Shown here: positions 55,587 to 64,000 of the stretch, piece after piece
How positions within the stretch are numbered: the stretch's first letter is position 1
Layout: every line of letters starts with the position of its first letter
Assembly (NCBI RefSeq): GCF_000518305.1
Contig: NZ_KI912416.1
Coordinates: forward strand, 94,256 to 158,255
DNA from: Mycoplasma imitans ATCC 51306
GTDB taxonomy: Bacteria; Bacillota_I; Bacilli_A; Mycoplasmatales; Mycoplasmoidaceae
Length of the DNA stretch: 64,000 nt
Direction: 5' to 3'
Made by a program: the position numbers and the translations under genes
The notes under the pieces: generated by a model
Seen by the model: the letters and a program-made list of their open reading frames with translations, nothing else
Databases searched by the model: none
Told to the model about the DNA's origin: nothing

Positions 55587-56556
55587 CAAAGTTGATCCAC
55601 AAACTAAGGAATTATATCTTCAAAAAAAGGGTGAATATAAAGAAAAAATTAAACAGTTAATTCAACAAAAGAAAGAGTTGATATCAACTAGTAACAAAGA
55701 TGAATTAACTAAAGTTAATGAAAAGATCAAAAGATATAAGATCTTGTACAAGAACAAAGATCCTAATTTAATTCATTTTAAAGACGATTATAATTTTGAT
55801 AATATCTTCGAAATTGATAATTACAACCTGTGGTATTCAAATAAAGCAAAGCATGCGCTAAAAGATATTAATCTAGCGATTAAAAAGAACAAAGTAACAG
55901 CGCTTATAGGACCTAGTGGTTGTGGTAAATCATCTTTTATTCGTTCGCTTAATCGGATGCATGATCTAACTGATGGTGTGTCTAAAACCGGAAGTATCTT
56001 TTTCTTATCTAAAAACATTTATTCTAAAACATTACCAGAATTAGAACTACGTTCTAAGGTGGGAATGGTGTTTCAAAAACCAACGCCTTTTTCATTGTCG
56101 ATCTACGAGAATATTGCTTATGCATTAAGATCTCATGGAATTAAAGATAAAGCCAAGATTGAACAGATAGTTAAAGAGTCTTTAGAAGGTGCTGCATTAT
56201 GGGATGATGTGAAAGATATTTTGTTCCAATCAGCTCACGGACTATCGGGTGGTCAACAACAGAGATTATCAATTGCTCGTGCGATCGCACTTAAACCAGA
56301 AGTTTTATTAATGGACGAACCTACATCTGCGCTTGATCCGATTGCGACCAATAGAATTGAACAACTGATTCACCAACTGAAAAAGAGTTATTCAATCGTG
56401 ATCGTAACTCACTCAATGGCGCAAGCACAAAGAGTTAGTGATGATACAGTTTTCTTTTACGAAGGTAAAGTGTTAGAACACGGTACAACAAAACAAATCT
56501 TTACTCAACCTAAGAATGAGAGAACAAAAGATTATATTGATGGAAGGATTGGCTAA
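55579..56556 (+). CDS. pstB: Phosphate ABC transporter ATPase PstB with N-terminal extension
   Basis: 325 residues. From ~75 on it is a standard PstB: Walker A G-P-S-G-C-G-K-S, the PstB-typical [15 protein letters not shown], signature L-S-G-G-Q-Q-Q-R, Walker [12 protein letters not shown] and T-H-S-M-A-Q-A. The first ~70 residues are a K/E/Q-rich, probably coiled-coil extension absent from classical PstB (~255 residues). Start 55579 overlaps the permease end by 8 bases; no later start fits as well. Confidence 0.92.
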   Translation: MRNKVDPQTKELYLQKKGEYKEKIKQLIQQKKELISTSNKDELTKVNEKIKRYKILYKNKDPNLIHFKDDYNFDNIFEIDNYNLWYSNKAKHALKDINLAIKKNKVTALIGPSGCGKSSFIRSLNRMHDLTDGVSKTGSIFFLSKNIYSKTLPELELRSKVGMVFQKPTPFSLSIYENIAYALRSHGIKDKAKIEQIVKESLEGAALWDDVKDILFQSAHGLSGGQQQRLSIARAIALKPEVLLMDEPTSALDPIATNRIEQLIHQLKKSYSIVIVTHSMAQAQRVSDDTVFFYEGKVLEHGTTKQIFTQPKNERTKDYIDGRIG

Positions 56557-56558
56557 TT

Positions 56559-57245
56559 ATGTCAAGAAATTACAAATCATTAAAATATTCAGAACAAGAA
56601 TTAATCAATAAATTTTATGAATACATTGATCACGGGATCAAGATTCATGAAACTTTATTGAAAGCTTTGTATAACTACAAAAATGGCGAACCATATCTTG
56701 AACTTTTAGATGATATCTTCAAGATGGAAAAGCATTCTAACATCAAACAAGCCGACTTATTAGATGATTCAACCTGAGTTATTTCAAAAGAGCAACCACA
56801 AGCTTCACACCTAAGATTTATCATTGCAATTATCTCTTCATCAAACGATATCGAAAGAATCTGTGACTATGCAAATAATGTTGCTAAATTCTTAAAAAAG
56901 AACGATAACATTACACCGCAAAAGTTAGATGTAATTATTGACCTTCAAGAAGAAGCGTTAACTAACTACAAAGATGTAGTTACTCATTTAAAAGAAAATG
57001 ATGCAGAAGAAACATATAAATTTGCTGACATCAGACAACAAGAGTTTGAATCTAAATACAAGAGATATCTAAAGAATTTCAAAAAATACGATATTAATTC
57101 TGAAGATGAATTACAACTAAACCTATTGGTTGACACGATTCTAGTAATCAAAAACATTGAAAGAATCAACGATCATCTGGTTAATATTGTTGAATATTTT
57201 GTATACATCAAAGAATCATCTTTCTTCTTTGATAAGAAGATTTAA
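56559..57245 (+). CDS. phoU: Phosphate transport regulator PhoU
   Basis: A 228-residue, entirely helical protein with the two repeated three-helix bundles of PhoU (E-x-x-x-D-x-x-E-x-K patterns, here L-L-D-D-I-F-K-M-E and S-S-N-D-I-E-R-I-C-D-Y-A-N in the first half, I-K-N-I-E-R-I-N-D-H near the end). It restrains the Pst transporter. Position 3 bases after pstB confirms it. One UGA (56775-56777) is Trp. Confidence 0.9.
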
Positions 57246-57277
57246 TCTGCTCAAAAATAAATAAAGATTCATCATAA

Positions 57278-57307
57278 AAAATAAGTCGATTGGTCGACTT
57301 ATTTTTT
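57278..57307 (+). terminator. Terminator of the pst operon
   Basis: AAAATAAGTCGA (57278-57289) pairs with TCGACTTATTTT (57294-57305) around TTGG and ends in T. It lies 33 bases past the phoU stop. Confidence 0.85.
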
Positions 57308-57340
57308 AAATAATTAAGCGTTAATTTGCATAAAAGTAAT

Positions 57341-57369
57341 AAAAAAAACTAACAACCAAAGGTTGTTAG
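57341..57369 (-). terminator. Terminator of the nrd operon
   Basis: On the minus strand CTAACAACC (57369-57361) pairs with GGTTGTTAG (57357-57349) around three bases and runs into eight T (57348-57341). It lies 18 bases past the nrdE stop. Confidence 0.85.
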
Positions 57370-57386
57370 AAATTATTATTTTGTAT

Positions 57387-59555
57387 CTAGATTTTGCATG
57401 CTTCGCAATCCATATTGCTTGCTTGATCTTTAACTCAATCTAAGTTTTCAGAATCTTCTAAAACGTTTTGTCTTACACGTACATAATAAACAGATGCGCA
57501 TTTAGATTTATAAGCTCTAATATAAGCCTTGTTTAAGTCTCTGGTTGTAGCTGTATCATTCATAAATAAAGTTAATGATATTGCTTGGTCAACGTGTTTT
57601 TGAGCTTGAGCACAGATATCGATATAAGGATTAGGTCCTAATTCGTAAGCACCGTCTTTGTAATACTTGTAGTTGTTTTCATCTAACTTGTAAGCTAATG
57701 AATAGATTCTACCAATCTTACCTTCTTTACGAACTTCAACGGGTGCTACAACTGGTTGTAATGATGGTGTACATGAAGATAAGTAAGAAATGCTACCAGT
57801 TGGTGCGATAGCTAATAAGTGAGCGTTAGCTAAACCAGTTTTCTTAATTTCTTCTGTTAGCGCTTTTCAATCAGATTGGGTAGGAATTTTAATCTTGTAA
57901 TTTTCAAAAAGTTCTTTAATTTTTGGATTTTTAATTACATACGTACAAGGATCACATTTAGTATATTTATCAAAGTAAGAACCATCAGCATACTTAGATG
58001 TTTTGAAGTTAGCATAAGTTTGTTTTTGTTCAACTGCTAAACGATTAGATGCCTTGAAAGCATAATAAGCTAATGTATAGAAGAAGAAATCGGTAAATTC
58101 TAAAGCTTCAGGTGAATCATAATAAATTTCATGTGTTGCTAAAAATCCATGTAAGTTCATTGCACCTAATCCTAAAGCGTGATTATTAGCATTACCATTC
58201 TTAATTGAAGGAGCGCAATCTAAATTAGCATTTCTAGAGACATGATCTAATGATTTGATTGCGTAATAAACTGATTGTTCAAAACGATCACCAGATTTCA
58301 TCATCTTGTCAATATTAACTGATCCTAAGTTACATGAGATATCTTGACCTAATTTCTTAATTGAAAAGTCTTCATTATATTCAGTTGATGATGAACTTTG
58401 AACAATCTCTGAACATAGATTAGACATCACAATACGACCGGCATTAGGATTACGGTTGTTAACCGTATCGTCGAATAATAAGTAAGGATAACCAGATTCG
58501 AAGTGTAATTCAGCAATAGTTTGAAAAAACTTACGTGCTGAAATATACGTCTTTTTAATCTTAGGGTTATTAACCATATTATGGTATTCTTCAGTTACTT
58601 TAATATCTGACAAAGGTTTTCCATAAACTTTTTGTACATCATATGGTGAAAACAACGCCATTTGTTCGTTGTTTTTAGCTAATTCAAAAGTAATATCAGG
58701 AATAACTAAACCAAGCGCTAATGACTTAATTCTGATTTTTTCATCAGCATTTTCACGCTTAGAATCTAAGAACACCATCACATCAGGGTGGTGAGCATGT
58801 AAGTATGCTGCTCCTACACCTGGTCTTTGACCTAATTGGTTTGCATACGAAAATGAGTCTTCAAGGATCTTCATTACAGGAATAACGCCAGATGCTTGAC
58901 CTTCAATATGTTTAATTGGCGCACCAAACTCTCTTAGATTAGTTAAACAAAGAGCTACACCTCCACCGCGTTTAGATAATTGTAATGAAGTAACAATCGC
59001 ACGACCAATTGATTCCATATTATCTTCAACACGTAATAAGTAACATGAAACGTATTCACCTCTTTGTTTCTTACCAGCATTTAAAAACGTTGGTGTTGCT
59101 GGTTGAAAACGCCCAGATAAAATTTCAATTAAAATGTTTTTAACGTTTTCAAAATTCTTACCGCCTAAGAATAATGCATTCATCAAACAACGTTCGCTGT
59201 AAGTTTCATAAAACTCTTTACCGTCATTACTCTTTAAACAATAAGCGTTATAAAACTTGAAAGCCCCCATAAATGAAGGAAATTCGTGATCAAATTCTTT
59301 GATCACACCGTAGAGCTCTTCAAGTTGTTCTTTAGTTACATTTTCGACAACTTCTTTTTCATAAAAGTCATGCTTAATTAAATAGTCCATTCGCTCATGA
59401 ATCGAATTAAACTTCTTAGTTCTTGGTTTAACATGCACTTGCATATAAAGTGCTACTGCTTTAGCATCATTAAGCGCAGAGTTTTTACCTTCATCTAATT
59501 TACTCATTGCATTGTATGCTAAATATCCATTAGCTTCTTTGAAACTATCACTCAT
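57387..59555 (-). CDS. nrdE: Ribonucleotide reductase large subunit (class Ib/Ie type)
   Basis: 722 residues, the catalytic subunit converting NDPs to dNDPs. Active-site features in order are the first redox Cys in V-S-C-Y-L-L-R-V-E-D-N, K-R-G-G-G-V-A near 200, N-L-C-S-E-I-V near 390, and the C-terminal D-C-E-A-C-K-I pair that relays reducing power. The N-terminal ATP cone of NrdA is absent, as in NrdE. UGA at 57867-57869 is Trp. The start at 59555 is preceded by an AGAGGA ribosome binding site. Last gene of nrdF-nrdI-nrdE, ~100 bases after nrdI. Confidence 0.95.
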
Positions 59556-59658
59556 TTTTATATCCTCTTTTGTTTTTTTAATAATTGCTAAATTTTGTTT
59601 GTTTATTGATTTTTTAAAAAAATTAATAATTTTTTATTCTTGGTTTATTAGTATATAT

Positions 59659-60114
59659 TTATTCTTGTCAATTTCACAATTTTTGTATTCGTTCGCGAAC
59701 TAATTCTTCATCATATTTAGTTCCGATTAATTCAAAAATATGTAATAATGGTACTTTTAATTTAGCTCTAAGTACATGACCAGCTAGTCCGTATGTTTCA
59801 CCAAAATTGGTATTACCACTAGCTACAACCGCTACACAATGTTCTCGGTTTTGCAATTTGTTTAAAAATTTAATGACTTGCCTAGGCACTGCCCCCTTAA
59901 AGTCGTTTAGTCCACCTGAATATGTTGGACAGATTAATACGTAATCGAAATCGACTTCAATTTCTTCATTCAAACTGATTGGAATTCTGGTTGCAGGCAA
60001 ACCCAATTTATCGCAAAACTTTTTTGTATTTTCAGTTTTGCTGGAAAAATACACAACACGCATTTCTCCATTGGGTTTTCTTTTAGGCACATTTAGATTT
60101 TCTTTGATTTCCAT
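59659..60114 (-). CDS. nrdI: Flavodoxin-like NrdI
   Basis: A 151-residue FMN protein that supplies the oxidant activating NrdF. The start V-V-Y-F-S-S-K-T-E-N-T binds the flavin phosphate, and I-C-P-T-Y-S-G-G and V-A-S-G-N-T-N-F-G form the flavin loops. The final residues cross two UGA codons (W-N-W-Q-E) before TAA at 59661-59659, so the protein is longer than a standard-code reading gives. It lies 3 bases after the nrdF stop. In class Ie systems NrdI is needed to form the DOPA radical on NrdF. Confidence 0.93.
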
Positions 60115-60117
60115 AAA

Positions 60118-61137
60118 TTAGAATTCTCAGTCATCATCTTCTGTTTCTTCAGTTACACCCATAATATATGAGCTTCCATTACCACTGAAGAAATCATGGT
60201 TTTCATCAGCTCTAGCTGATAGTTGTGCAAAAACTTCTGGTGAGATTTTTGTTTCCTCTGGTGTGAATGGTGATTCATAACCACAGTTTTGTAAGAACTT
60301 ACCGGCGTTGTATAAACTGAACGCAATTGCTTCATCAGCTAGACCAAAACCGTCGTAGAGTTCTCTTAAGAAATCCTTTTCCAGTTCAATGATTTTGTAC
60401 AAGGTATCAAAAACAAATTTTTTGTATTCTTCTTGTTTTTCTTTAGGTAGTTTTTCAACCTTCATTCTGTACTTGTAACCTGAATAATAGTTGTGAAGCA
60501 CTTTATCTCTTAAAATTAAGCGAATGATATCACTAGTGTTTGGTAGTTTACCTCTAGCCGCTAAATAGAATGGTAAATAAAAACCGCCATATAATAAGAA
60601 TCCAGGCATTAATGCTGCTGCAATTTTTGACTTCAATGGATCATCTGAAGTATAGTAAGGAACTAAAAATTTAGCTCTAGCTTGCAACTTTTCATTGTTA
60701 ATCACTCATTCATGAGCTTCTTCAATTTCATCACTTGTATTTAATGTTGAGAAAATTGTTCCATAACTACGCGCATGAACACCCACCATGAAAGAAAAAT
60801 TCGCATAAATAAATTGTTCATGATCAGTTAATGAGTGAGGGATCTGAGCAATATCGCCTAATGTACATTGAATCGTATCTAAAAGCGTTAATCCAGTAAA
60901 TGTTCTAGTAACTAATTGCTTTCACTCAGCAGTTAATTCATTTCAAGATTTAAGGTCATTTGAGACTGGTATCTTTTCTGGCAACCAGAAGTTTTGAGTA
61001 ACTCTTGTTCAAACTTCTAAGTCTTTTGGATCATTAATTACGTTCCAGTTAATCGAACGCATAACTCCTTTTTGTCCATTTGCAACATAGCCTAATGGAC
61101 TAAATGACTTATCATAATATTTGTTGTTATTTGACAT
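60118..61137 (-). CDS. nrdF: Ribonucleotide reductase radical subunit NrdF, VPK (class Ie) variant
   Basis: A 339-residue NrdF throughout (N-F-W-L-P-E-K-I-P-V-S, F-T-G-L-T-L-L-D-T-I-Q, end S-S-Y-I-M-G-V-T-E-E-T-E). D87 and the ligand histidines H121 and H215 remain, as does the radical Tyr Y125. The other three carboxylates are gone: F-M-E-A-V-H is F-M-V-G-V-H (V118), L-E-S-F is M-P-G-F (P178) and R-D-E-A-V-H is R-D-K-V-L-H (K212). I re-read the V118, P178 and K212 codons on the minus strand. This V/P/K set defines metal-free class Ie enzymes using a DOPA radical made with NrdI, known from Mycoplasma and related bacteria. UGA codons are Trp. Confidence 0.95.
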
Positions 61138-61182
61138 ATAAAAGTACCTTTTCTAATGATTTAAACGCTTTTAAGGGATAAG

Positions 61183-61233
61183 AAATATTATTTTTATAAA
61201 AATTTGGGCTTAAGATTTATAAAAATAATATTT
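61183..61233. repeat. 18-bp perfect inverted repeat in the nrdF leader
   Basis: AAATATTATTTTTATAAA (61183-61200) is the exact reverse complement of 61216-61233, with a 15-base spacer. It lies 46-96 bases before nrdF, between its start and the likely -10 (61280-61275), so the nrd mRNA leader would fold into a long hairpin. No T-run follows on either strand at the arm ends, so a simple terminator is unlikely. Confidence 0.6.
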
Positions 61234-61274
61234 AATGCAATTAACTGCTTAATAACCCCTTTTGCCTTTTAACA

Positions 61275-61280
61275 ATTATA
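61275..61280 (-). promoter_or_regulatory. Putative -10 element of the nrd operon
   Basis: TATAAT on the minus strand, ~138 bases before nrdF, upstream of the long inverted repeat. No convincing -35. The rest of the 61138-61639 gap holds no gene. Confidence 0.35.
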
Positions 61281-61586
61281 AGAGAAAATAAGCCATAATA
61301 ATAAAAATATTAATGAAATTTATATTTATATTATTAAGCAACTTTTCGTTTCCCTTTATTTTATTGATTTCGAACAAAAACCAATTGAAAAAAAATTTAG
61401 ATAGTCCTAATAAATTTATGTAATTTTTTGTTTTTCTGGAAGAAAATTTTACGTTCGGGCAAAAAATATTAAACAACGTTATTCAAAAGTGGGTAAAACA
61501 ATTTATTTTAAACAACTTTTGGATATTTAAAATCATTTGTTTGACCAGTTAATTAATATCGCGATAATTAAGATAATTTTTAATTA

Positions 61587-61604
61587 TAACTATACATATA
61601 GTTA
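61587..61604. promoter_or_regulatory. Palindromic operator candidate upstream of thyA
   Basis: TAACTATACATATAGTTA: two 8-base arms in perfect inverse order around CA, ending 35 bases before the thyA ATG. Position and symmetry suit a regulator binding at the promoter. It resembles the NrdR box loosely, but the core is two bases longer. Confidence 0.4.
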
Positions 61605-61639
61605 AGCAACCTAATTATTTTAAAAAAAGGGGGTAGGTT

Positions 61640-62509
61640 ATGAAAACATATTTGAATCTGTTGCAAAAAGTTTTGAGCAAAGGTGAGGTTAAAAAAGACC
61701 GCACAAACACAGGCACAATTTCTTATTTTGGCACTCAAGCTCGATATGACTTACGAGAAGGATTTCCTTTGTTAACAACAAAGAAAATGGCATGAAAGTC
61801 AATTTGTTACGAACTATTATGATTTCTTAAGGGTGATACTAATATTAAGTTTCTAGTTGACCATAATGTAAACATTTGAAACGAATGGCCATATGAAATT
61901 TTTAAAAAGTCTTCTGATTTTAAAGGCGAAAGTTTGCAAGAGTATGTTGAAAAAATAAAAACTGATGATAAATTTGCTAAACAACATGGAAAACTAGGTC
62001 CAGTATATGGAAAACAATGACGAGATTTTAATGGTGTGGATCAAATAGAATTGGTGATTAATGAAATTAAAACTAATCCATACTCTCGTCGCTTGATTGT
62101 GAGCGCATGAAACCCACCAGAAGTAAAAGATATGGCGTTACCACCATGTCATAGTTTTTTTCAATTCTTTGTTAATAAAGATAATGAAATATCGCTTCAA
62201 CTTTATCAAAGAAGTGGTGATATGTTTTTGGGTGTTCCTTTTAATATTGCATCGTATAGTTTGATGCTTTTAATGGTTGCGCAAGTAACAGGACTAAAAC
62301 CGGCTGAATTTATTCATACAATTGGAGACACTCACATTTATTCTAACCATGTTGAACAAGTTAAAACTCAATTACAAAGAGAACCTAAAAAATTACCAAA
62401 AGTTGTTTTAAATCCTAACATTAAAAACATCTTCGATTTTAAGTTTGAGGATATTACATTAGAGGATTACGAACATCACGAACCAATTAAAGCAAAGGTA
62501 GCTGTGTAA
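61640..62509 (+). CDS. thyA: Thymidylate synthase
   Basis: A 289-residue enzyme methylating dUMP to dTMP with methylene-tetrahydrofolate. R-T-N-T-G-T near 22 and the R-R-x-I-V-S-A-W-N-P block are present. The nucleophile is C170 in A-L-P-P-C-H, followed by [19 protein letters not shown] and [17 protein letters not shown]-type sequence before ATG is a strong ribosome binding site. The stop overlaps the next gene by one base (TAATG). UGA codons in the first half are Trp. Confidence 0.96.
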
Positions 62510-63459
62510 TGATTAAATTAATAGTAGCAATGGATCAAGCCAATTTAATTGGTAAACAAGATAAAATGCCTTGACATATTAAAGATGAATTTCAGCATTT
62601 TAAAAATACAACAATTGGGCACTCATTGTTGTTTGGCAAAAGAACCTTTTTAGGATTACCTGGAAAATTAAAAAATCGTAAACATTTTGTTTTTAGTAGA
62701 GAAGATATTATCCCTGATGCTGATGTAACAATTCGCAATGAAAAAGAATTAATGGAACTATTTAAAGCATATAAAGATAGCCAAGATATTTTATTTATTG
62801 CTGGCGGAAAATATGTTTATGAAAAATATTATCATTATGCTGACGAACTTATTATTTCACGTATTAAAAAGAAATACGAAGGCGATATTTATCTTAATTT
62901 AGATTTATCCAATTACGATTTGTCTAAAGTGCAAGAATATAGCGATTTTACCGTTGAATTTTGATTAAAAAAACCAAATATTAATAAAATAAATCCCAAT
63001 GCAATTAGTTGAGATGAATACTTCATGATGTTAGCTACAATATCGTCCATGAGATCAAAAGATCCATCGACACAGGTAGGAGCGTGTATTGTTAACAAAA
63101 AGAAATATGTAATAGGTTTAGGGTATAATGGAATGCCTAAAGGATTTGATGAAAAATTTCCTTGAGACCGCACAAACCTAGACAGTGCTAAAACTAAATA
63201 TCCATATGTAGTTCATGCTGAAATAAACGCTATTCTTAACACAAGCACGATTATAGAAGATTGTACACTTTATACTAATTTATTTCCGTGTTCAAATTGC
63301 GCTAAAACTATTGCACAAAGCGGCATAGTTGAAGTTGTTTATGAAGATAATAAATATGAGAATCTTCCTGACTACAAAATAGCTACCTTTATTTTAGAAA
63401 GCGCCAACATTAAAGTTAGACAACACAAGATAATCCACAAGGTAATTAAAAAAGATTAA
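62509..63459 (+). CDS. Dihydrofolate reductase fused to dCMP deaminase
   Basis: One continuous 316-residue frame when UGA is Trp. Residues 1-~155 are dihydrofolate reductase: L-I-V-A-M-D, the [11 protein letters not shown] loop, F-G-K-R-T-F near 43 and I-A-G-G-K-Y-V-Y near 103. After a short linker, ~165-316 is a deoxycytidylate deaminase: D-P-S-T-Q-V-G-A, zinc ligands H236-A-E238 and P-C261-S-N-C264. The product dUMP feeds ThyA, encoded just upstream and coupled by TAATG; DHFR regenerates the folate ThyA uses. Three UGA codons, two in the linker (62962-62964 and ~63010), lie in the coding path, so a standard-code reading would miss the fusion. Confidence 0.93.
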
Positions 63460-63467
63460 TAACATTT

Positions 63468-63498
63468 AAATAATAACGTTATTTGCGTTATTATTTTT
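63468..63498 (+). terminator. Terminator of the thyA operon
   Basis: AAATAATAACG (63468-63478) pairs with CGTTATTATTT (63486-63496) around seven bases and continues into T. It lies 9 bases past the fusion-gene stop. Confidence 0.8.
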
Positions 63499-63666
63499 TT
63501 GATTATTTTAAAAAAACTGTTAAATTTGCCGAAAATCTTAATAAAAATATTTTTGTTTTAAAAATAAATGTAGAATTTAAAAGCTAACAAAATTTCATTT
63601 TAAACCGTAATTGATTAGATACTGATCGAATCACAATCGATTAAATTTTCTTAGATTTTTAGATTA

Positions 63667-64000
63667 GCGGGCACCGAATTCAATTTTGTGTAAAACAATT
63701 AATTAACTCAAAAAAGAAAGGTTAATATAATTTTATAAACGGTAAACAAAAATGAATTCAAAAGACGAACAAATGAAACAGATTCAAAAATTAATCGTTG
63801 AATTTGTAAAACAATTTGGTCCTAGTAGCGGAAAGCAACTATTAAACATCACTGATTATATTGCTAGCCTGTTTTACAGGCTCTTGTTGATGGTGAACAC
63901 GTTGGCAAACTAGAATTATTGAGAGAAAATGCTGATAATGATGAAAACGTGTATCAAAACGGATCATACACTAGAAATGTTAAGTGAGGGCAAGAAGAAA
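63667..64000 (+). mobile_element. Left end of an IS256-family insertion sequence (cut by window end)
   Basis: The sequence from about 63667 contains A-T-T-T-T-G-T-G-T-A-A-A-A, like the terminal repeats of IS256-type elements, followed ~60 bases later by a transposase start. The same left-end pattern, decayed, occurs at 27.8 kb. The exact outer boundary and any target duplication cannot be set because the right end is outside the window. Confidence 0.6.
63752..64000 (+). pseudogene. IS256-family transposase N-terminus, apparently frameshifted
   Basis: From ATG 63752 the reading M-N-S-K-D-E-Q-M-K-Q-I-Q-K-L-I continues to D-Y-I-A-S-L-F, then runs off into Y-R-L-L-L and a TAG at about 63911. In another frame, from ~63879, Q-A-L-V-D-G-E-H-V-G-K-L-E-L-L-R-E-N and Q-N-G-S-Y-T-R-N-V-K-W follow, the normal N-terminal part of this family (compare E-N-G-S-Y-S-R). 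The shift falls in the perfect inverted repeat AGCCTGT-TTT-ACAGGCT near 63866-63882. The gene is broken, carries a sequence error, or is expressed by frameshifting. The rest is outside the window. Confidence 0.65.

Noticed and set aside
61276..61476. Minus-strand reading frame of ~66 residues in the nrdF-thyA gap
   Set aside because: Composition is that of random AT-rich DNA (I, N, F, K), no motif, and it overlaps the expected nrd promoter region.

Overview
The window reads as part of a small, AT-rich mollicute chromosome. Nearly every long gene is open only if UGA is read as tryptophan. Gene content and order point to the Mycoplasma pneumoniae group and most closely to Mycoplasma (Mycoplasmoides) gallisepticum. 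Pointers are the lipoprotein - nuclease - ugpC - ugpA - ugpE - DHH phosphoesterase block (41.4-49.4 kb, order of M. genitalium MG185-MG190), pstS - fused pstCA - pstB - phoU, nrdF-nrdI-nrdE, and rpmH-rnpA-yidC beside dnaA. The species name is an inference from memory of these families, not a database match.

Layout. 0-2.1 kb: tail of a ParA/Soj gene, a ribbon-helix-helix partner and dnaA, so the replication origin should be close, probably just left of the window. 2.3-5.9 kb: two half-ABC exporters forming an asymmetric heterodimer. 6-12.1 kb: rpmH, rnpA, yidC, ksgA, ispE, argS and a membrane nuclease. 12.2-15.6 kb (minus): glycerol uptake and oxidation, glpO-glpK-glpF, with glpK carrying two frameshifts. 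15.9-21.8 kb: a surface serine-protease-like lipoprotein, a ferritin-like protein, a degenerate GMP-synthase-like protein and RNase J. 22-27.7 kb: a very large FtsX/MacB-type permease and its N-terminally extended ATPase. 27.7-31 kb: an insertion-sequence relic and two paralogous lipoproteins. 31.2-41.1 kb: ispF, hpt, ftsH, a degenerate DhaL-like gene, ptsH, tkt and secA. 41.4-49.4 kb: the nuclease/sugar-phosphate ABC operon ending in nrnA. 49.5-50.4 kb: a ruined type I restriction specificity gene. 50.4-57.2 kb: uvrB and the phosphate operon. 57.4-63.5 kb: ribonucleotide reductase (minus) diverging from thyA and a folA-dCMP deaminase fusion. 63.7-64 kb: left end of an IS256-like element cut by the window edge.

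How it fits together. The deoxynucleotide genes cluster: the reductase supplies dNDPs, and the fused deaminase/DHFR with ThyA makes dTMP. Surface nucleases, Hpt and NrnA salvage nucleotides from host nucleic acid. GlpF/GlpK/GlpO would feed glycerol into glycolysis and release hydrogen peroxide; the glpK lesions would interrupt this unless they are sequence errors.

The strongest observation is NrdF. Three of the four carboxylates that bind the metal pair are replaced by V118, P178 and K212, the VPK pattern of the metal-free, DOPA-radical class Ie enzymes. Other proteins here also have altered catalytic or metal ligands (the DhaL-like, ferritin-like and GMP-synthase-like proteins and one ABC half). 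Two perfect palindromes sit at the glp and thyA promoters, and a long perfect hairpin lies in the nrd leader.
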